A stretch of DNA of 9,708 bases from an uncultured bacterium (GTDB taxonomy: Bacteria > Acidobacteriota > Thermoanaerobaculia > Multivoradales > JAHEKO01). The position numbers and the translations under genes are program-made. The stretch lies in assembly GCA_938016625.1 (NCBI GenBank), contig CALILB010000342.1, forward strand, positions 1 to 9,708. The letters are read 5' to 3'. The notes beneath the pieces are model-generated. The model was not told where the DNA came from. It saw only the letters and a program-made list of their open reading frames with translations, and made no database searches. The first letter of the stretch is position 1, and each line of letters begins with the position of its first letter. This document shows positions 6,250-9,708 of this stretch, one piece after another.

Positions 6250-6990
6250 TCAGCTCTTCATGGAACGGAGATTGCGGCCGAACTCTTCGGCCTGGTCGAG
6301 AAGCTCCTGGGCGCCCTCTTCGTCCCCTTCCGCTCGGCGGACCATCGCCAGATGGTAGATGCTGCTCACTTCCCCAACGGCCTCGTCCAGGCTGCGCTGG
6401 AACGATCTCTTTGCCTCCTCCGGCTCGCCGCGCCGCTCATGGAGCACCCCGATGTGGTAGTTGGCCATCAGAAACTCGGGTGTCAGCGTCCTGGCCTTCT
6501 CGAAGTGCTCTAGGGCGGCCCTGAGCCGTCCACCGTGGTACAACGCCAGCGCCAGTCGGTAGTGGGCCGCGTTGTAGTGCGGGTCTATCTTCAGACACCG
6601 CTGAAAGGCCCGGATCGCCTCCCGCATGTTGCCCCGGTAGTACCAGGCTACACCGAGATCGTAGTAGCCGAGGACGAATTCGGGTGCTCCCTCCACCGCC
6701 TTCTGATAGCGCTCGATCGCCTGGTCGAGAGTCCCCTGGTGGAAGTAGAGGGTCCCCAGCAGGTGGTTGGCGAGCACATGATCGGGATCCTCCTCCAACA
6801 CCCGCTCGAGCTCACGCCGTGCTTGTTTGGCCTCTCCACCCTTCTCATGCACCAGCGACAGCAGCAGCCTGTGATCCACGAAGGCATCGCGCAGGAACAT
6901 GCCGCATTCGGCGCAGAACTTGTCCTCGGCCGCCGCCACCCGGCCACAGCGCGAGCACCGCATCGATCTATCCTGTTCCTTCTCACCCAT
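6250..6990 (-). CDS. Zinc-ribbon TPR protein
   Basis: The 246-residue protein starts at ATG 6990 with AGGAG (7004-7000) nine bases before it. An N-terminal zinc ribbon has four cysteines, CSRCG (C12, C15) and CAECG (C26, C29), in C-x2-C-x10-C-x2-C spacing. The rest is about six tetratricopeptide repeats from residue 37 to 240, with clear 34-residue phasing (for example LANHLLGTLYFHQGTLDQAI, then LGYYDLGVAWYYRGNMREAI). There is no signal peptide or membrane segment, so it is probably a cytoplasmic scaffold that binds protein partners. Placement between the GNAT and DRE-TIM genes (gaps 15 and 5 bases) means it is made together with the reductase subunits. A role in assembling or holding the complex is an inference. 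An internal ATG at 6963 would start just before the zinc ribbon but has a weaker ribosome binding site. Confidence 0.8.
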   Translation of the reverse strand: MGEKEQDRSMRCSRCGRVAAAEDKFCAECGMFLRDAFVDHRLLLSLVHEKGGEAKQARRELERVLEEDPDHVLANHLLGTLYFHQGTLDQAIERYQKAVEGAPEFVLGYYDLGVAWYYRGNMREAIRAFQRCLKIDPHYNAAHYRLALALYHGGRLRAALEHFEKARTLTPEFLMANYHIGVLHERRGEPEEAKRSFQRSLDEAVGEVSSIYHLAMVRRAEGDEEGAQELLDQAEEFGRNLRSMKS

Positions 6991-7005
6991 GGTTCTTCTC
7001 TCCTC

Positions 7006-7506
7006 TCAATCCAGCGGTGCGGTGGGATCGACCGGGCACTCGAGACAGACTCTCTCGGCCGGACCAAAGCCTTCACTTTTGAAGAAGCCCAACAGCTCGA
7101 AGTCGTGCCAGGCCACCTCCGTCCTCAGGGTCTGAATATGAAGCGCGCCCAGATTCAGTCTCAGCTGTCGCATGAGCGCCTTGCCGACGGACTTGCCACG
7201 ACGCTCCGGGTGAACACCGATGGCGTCGATCGAAGCCGAAGGCTCCACCAGACCGTACTCGCCGTAGTAGAGAGAGACGACAAGAAAGCCGACCACCGCG
7301 CCCTCCAGCTCTGCGACCAGCGAAATCTGTAGCGCCGCATCCTTGAGGGCTCGCTGGATCATCAGTTCGAAATACTGCGGTCGCCGCCGACCGGAGGCGA
7401 CCGCATCGATGGCCACCACTCGGTCCAGATCGTCCTCACGCATGGTCCGCACGACGATCGCGTCGGTCTCCAATACACCCGGCTCGCCGCTTACTTCTGT
7501 CGCCAT
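7006..7506 (-). CDS. GNAT-family N-acetyltransferase
   Basis: The 166-residue protein starts at ATG 7506 with AGAGGAG (7520-7514) seven bases before it. It shows the GNAT layout: an N-terminal VVRTMREDDLDRVVAID strand-helix (18-34), the central strands ISLVAELEGAVVGFLVVS (61-78), and motif A, IDAIGVHPERRGKSVGKALM (93-112). In motif A, RRGKSVG is the acetyl-CoA pyrophosphate loop (consensus Q/R-x-x-G-x-G/A). The C-terminal half has a short motif B (EVAWHDFELLGFFKSEGF). The acceptor is unknown: it could be a small molecule, a protein N-terminus or a lysine. It lies 18 bases after bcrD. The Rhodopseudomonas palustris benzoate (bad) cluster also encodes a GNAT, BadL. The parallel is notable, but orthology cannot be judged by eye. 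Confidence 0.85.
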   Translation of the reverse strand: MATEVSGEPGVLETDAIVVRTMREDDLDRVVAIDAVASGRRRPQYFELMIQRALKDAALQISLVAELEGAVVGFLVVSLYYGEYGLVEPSASIDAIGVHPERRGKSVGKALMRQLRLNLGALHIQTLRTEVAWHDFELLGFFKSEGFGPAERVCLECPVDPTAPLD

Positions 7507-7524
7507 GTCGTTGCTCCTCTTGGA

Positions 7525-8394
7525 CTAGGATGCTTTACGTCTTGCCAAGACACGGTGTCGGTAGGCGCCCCACAGGGCCGCGCCCAGGGCACCAGCATAG
7601 ATCGAATCGACGTGGGTGTGGATCTCCAGCTCCATCCCGTCGGCCGCGACCAGCTCGCGCATCGTTTCTACCAGACCGACATCCGAGGCGAGACCACCGG
7701 TGATGGCCACGTGCTTCTCGGCACCGATCGCACGCAACAGCTTCATGTAGCGCCCCGCCATCGACAGGTGGATCCCCTTGAGTATGTCGGCGGTCGCGAT
7801 TCCGCGGCTGACCATGTTGATGACGTCGGTCTCCGCCAGCACCGCACAGATGCTCGACACCTGCTCGGGAGTTTTGGCGGCAAGCGACAGCTGTCCCACC
7901 TCTTCGAGGGCCACCCCCAGGTAGCGGGCCACGTTCTCCAGAAACTGCCCCGAGCCCGATGCACACTGGCTGGTCATGCGGTATCCCAGCACTCGGCTGC
8001 GCTCATCGATTCGCATGGCTCGCGCGTGCAGCGCCCCGACGTCGAGCACCGCTCTGGCTGCGGGCACGAGAAAGATGGCGCCACGGGCATGAGTGGTCAT
8101 GCCATAGAAGTGGCCGCGCCGGAAATCCACCAGCTCCCCTTCGCCGGTGCTGGCCACATAGGCGACCTCGTCGGGCTCGACCCCGGCCTCTTCCAGCGCT
8201 GTTGGGTAGCTCTCATCGATCACCTTGCGCAAGTCCCGTCGCCGGATGCGATCGGCACGCAGGGCCAGGACCTCCGCGCTGGCGTTGTCGGCTGTGCGCA
8301 CTACAGCGATCTTGACGGCGCTCGAGCCCACATCGAGACCGGTGGTGACGAGCTCGTGGGCGGTCGACGTTTTGGCCGCGGCGTGTGCAGTCAT
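7525..8394 (-). CDS. bcrD: Benzoyl-CoA reductase subunit D (BadG/BcrD, ATP-hydrolysing)
   Basis: This is one of two ATPase subunits of ATP-dependent (class I) benzoyl-CoA reductase, EC 1.3.7.8. With BcrA it holds one [4Fe-4S] cluster at the subunit interface and couples ATP hydrolysis to electron delivery into BcrBC, which reduces benzoyl-CoA to cyclohexa-1,5-diene-1-carboxyl-CoA. The ASKHA ATPase phosphate loop is TGLDVGSSAVKIAVV (18-32). VLDVGALHARAM (116-127) replaces the GGQD motif of the A subunit and is characteristic of the D/BadG type. The cluster cysteines are C144 (MTSQCASGSGQF) and C183 (SSICAVLAETDVINMV), and the C-terminus has DSIYAGALGAALWGA. The ATG at 8394 gives 289 residues, close to the usual size, and follows the bcrA stop after one base, with GAGAAGG (8410-8404) as ribosome binding site. 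A TTG at 8427 is a possible longer start overlapping bcrA but lacks support. Confidence 0.92.
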   Translation of the reverse strand: MTAHAAAKTSTAHELVTTGLDVGSSAVKIAVVRTADNASAEVLALRADRIRRRDLRKVIDESYPTALEEAGVEPDEVAYVASTGEGELVDFRRGHFYGMTTHARGAIFLVPAARAVLDVGALHARAMRIDERSRVLGYRMTSQCASGSGQFLENVARYLGVALEEVGQLSLAAKTPEQVSSICAVLAETDVINMVSRGIATADILKGIHLSMAGRYMKLLRAIGAEKHVAITGGLASDVGLVETMRELVAADGMELEIHTHVDSIYAGALGAALWGAYRHRVLARRKAS

Positions 8395-8395
8395 G

Positions 8396-9708
8396 TCAGG
8401 CCGCCTTCTCCAGACCCTGGCGGGCAAAAAGGGCCGCTCCCAGGGCGCCGGTGTAGATCGAGTCGGGCGAGATGTTGAGCGTGCGCTCGCCGTAGTTCTC
8501 GCTGATGAGAAGCGTCAAGGCATCGACCGCCGCCGGGTTGCGAGCGACACCACCGGTAAAAGTGAACTCCTCTTCCACCCCCCCCGAGCGGGCCAACAGC
8601 GACATGGCCCGCAGGATAATGGCGCGATGGAGACCGGCCAGGATGTCTTCACGTCTCTGCCCCAGCGACAGGCGCTCGCGAAGCTCCGCACCGGCAAAAA
8701 CCGTACAGGTGCTCGAGATCTTGACATGAGCCTCCGACTGCTGCGCCAGGGGACCCAGCTCGTGGACACCCAGGCTCATCTCGTCGGCGATATAGCCCAG
8801 ATAGCGGCCGCAACCGGCGGCGCAACGATCGTTCATCTGGAAGCTGGTGACGATGCCGTTGTCGTCGACCTGGATGGCCTTGGTGTCCTGACCGCCGATG
8901 TCGAGCACGGTACGGGTCGCCGGAAACATGGTGTGCGCACCGAGACCGTGGCAGAGGATCTCGCTGCGGATCTGTTCCTTGGGAAAGGGCAGACGCTGTC
9001 TGCCGTAGCCGGTGCCCACGGTCGCCACCTCGTCGAGACGGGTCGCCGCCGCCTCTTGGACCGCCTCCTTCAAGCCGCCGGCCTCGTCCTTCATCCCCGA
9101 CTCCACCTTGGCGAGGGTCGCCTCCATGGCGCTGTCGACAACCTGGTCGAGGCTCCCTTCGCCGACGGTGTTCTCGACCGGCAGGATGGCCTGGTCGAAC
9201 AGCCCGCTCAGGACCTCGAAAGTGATCCCCTTGGGGTCGCTGGCTTCCTCCGCCAGATGCATGAAATCCTCGGCCGCGAGATCGCGAAAGAAGTCGCTCT
9301 TGCGCACGCTCAGGGCGCCAAAGTGTCCATTGGCCCGCTCGGCCATTCGCTCGAGCAGGCTTTCGAGCGTTCGGTCGAGCGCCTCCCGGTACGCCACATG
9401 TCTGGGGGCCGCGGCGGCTTCGTGTAGAGCCTCACCCAGCCGCTCCAACTGCTGGAGATGATGCTGGAGTCGGAAGTTGCGCGCCAGGAGCGGCAGGAAA
9501 CGCTCCTCGACGCCGGCCAGCTCCGGATGACGATCGAGGGCATCCCTGACCAGGGTGAACCGGGCCTGGACAAAGGCCTCTTCGCGGGCAATCTGGCTGG
9601 CCACCTCGTAGTTGCTGCGGCTATTGGTGATGCCGCGACCGATGACACCGGAGGACTCGTCCAGAATCACCGCCTTGGTGGTGGTGGAGCCCAGATCGAC
9701 GCCGATAC
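8396..9708 (-). CDS. bcrA: Benzoyl-CoA reductase subunit A (BadF/BcrA, ATP-hydrolysing), 5' end outside window
   Basis: The frame is open to the right edge. The first complete codons read IGVDLGSTTTKAVILDE, the phosphate-1 loop of the BcrA/BadF ATPase, so only a handful of N-terminal residues are missing. The GTG at 9668-9670 is an internal valine of this loop, not the start. The 436 visible residues match the roughly 440-residue Thauera/Rhodopseudomonas-type A subunit, including its long helical insertion (about visible residues 30-190), which is absent from short activases. VLDIGGQDTKAI is the second nucleotide motif. The cluster cysteines lie in MNDRCAAGCGRYLGYIADEM (codon 8824-8822) and SSTCTVFAGAE (codon 8707-8705). 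FTFTGGVARN and SPDSIYTGALGAALFA close the fold. With BcrD it forms the ATP-driven electron-activating half of benzoyl-CoA reductase. In known clusters bcrC and bcrB lie directly upstream, that is, beyond base 9708 here. Confidence 0.93.
   Translation of the reverse strand, partial: IGVDLGSTTTKAVILDESSGVIGRGITNSRSNYEVASQIAREEAFVQARFTLVRDALDRHPELAGVEERFLPLLARNFRLQHHLQQLERLGEALHEAAAAPRHVAYREALDRTLESLLERMAERANGHFGALSVRKSDFFRDLAAEDFMHLAEEASDPKGITFEVLSGLFDQAILPVENTVGEGSLDQVVDSAMEATLAKVESGMKDEAGGLKEAVQEAAATRLDEVATVGTGYGRQRLPFPKEQIRSEILCHGLGAHTMFPATRTVLDIGGQDTKAIQVDDNGIVTSFQMNDRCAAGCGRYLGYIADEMSLGVHELGPLAQQSEAHVKISSTCTVFAGAELRERLSLGQRREDILAGLHRAIILRAMSLLARSGGVEEEFTFTGGVARNPAAVDALTLLISENYGERTLNISPDSIYTGALGAALFARQGLEKAA

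Noticed and set aside
7525..8394. Annotation of bcrD as a 2-hydroxyacyl-CoA dehydratase activase (HgdC/LcdC-like)
   Set aside because: The DVGALHARAM motif, the SSICAVLAETDVINMV block and the adjacent long A subunit identify a class I benzoyl-CoA reductase D subunit; activases are single homodimeric proteins with a GGQD motif.
8225..9427. Long plus-strand open frame opposite bcrA and bcrD
   Set aside because: It lies antisense to strongly conserved BcrA/BcrD motifs and its product has no recognisable domain, so it is a shadow frame.
1..9708. CRISPR arrays, tRNA or rRNA genes, insertion sequences, prophage genes
   Set aside because: No regularly spaced repeats with unique spacers, cloverleaf-forming sequence, transposase motifs or terminal inverted repeats were seen. 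The only tandem repeat is the short degenerate array at 4892-4955.

Overview
The window is GC-rich, gene-dense bacterial DNA. It most likely comes from an Acidobacteriota member or a close relative. This rests on the secreted von Willebrand A protein, which has the layout of the 'VWFA-related Acidobacterial domain' family (TIGR03436), and on a neighbouring multihaem c-type cytochrome of a kind common in such genomes. The taxonomic call is an inference from gene content, not a measurement. There are no rRNA or tRNA genes, insertion sequences or CRISPR arrays.

Layout. The left edge (1-97, minus) holds the first 32 codons of an SRPBCC/START-like protein. A 446-base gap follows (98-543) with an inverted repeat and a short minus-strand reading frame that may be a small gene or a gene remnant. 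Two plus-strand genes come next: a secreted VWA-domain protein (544-2340) and an exported five-haem cytochrome c with a C-terminal fibronectin-III-like domain (2479-4866). Both are followed by copies of a 30-base GC-rich intergenic repeat. The last of these stretches (4867-4984) also holds a possible terminator and separates the two convergent halves of the window.

The right half (4985-9708) is one tightly packed minus-strand gene set. In order of transcription it reads bcrA (5' end just outside the window), bcrD, a GNAT acetyltransferase, a zinc-ribbon/TPR protein, and a DRE-TIM metallolyase of the isopropylmalate/homocitrate synthase type. Gaps are 1, 18, 15 and 5 bases, so a single operon is very likely. 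BcrA and BcrD are the ATP-hydrolysing, [4Fe-4S]-carrying module of ATP-dependent (class I) benzoyl-CoA reductase, which drives low-potential electrons into the ring-reducing BcrBC module. In known clusters bcrC and bcrB lie immediately upstream of bcrA, so they are expected just beyond base 9708.

The most interesting aspect is the combination. A class I aromatic-ring reductase sits on a probably acidobacterial contig. It is followed not by the usual ring-hydration and ring-opening genes (dienoyl-CoA hydratase, hydroxyacyl-CoA dehydrogenase, oxoacyl-CoA hydrolase) but by an acetyltransferase, a zinc-ribbon TPR protein and an unassigned Claisen-condensation-type enzyme. I do not know of a described pathway that links these three to benzoyl-CoA reduction. 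The role of the last three genes is therefore open.
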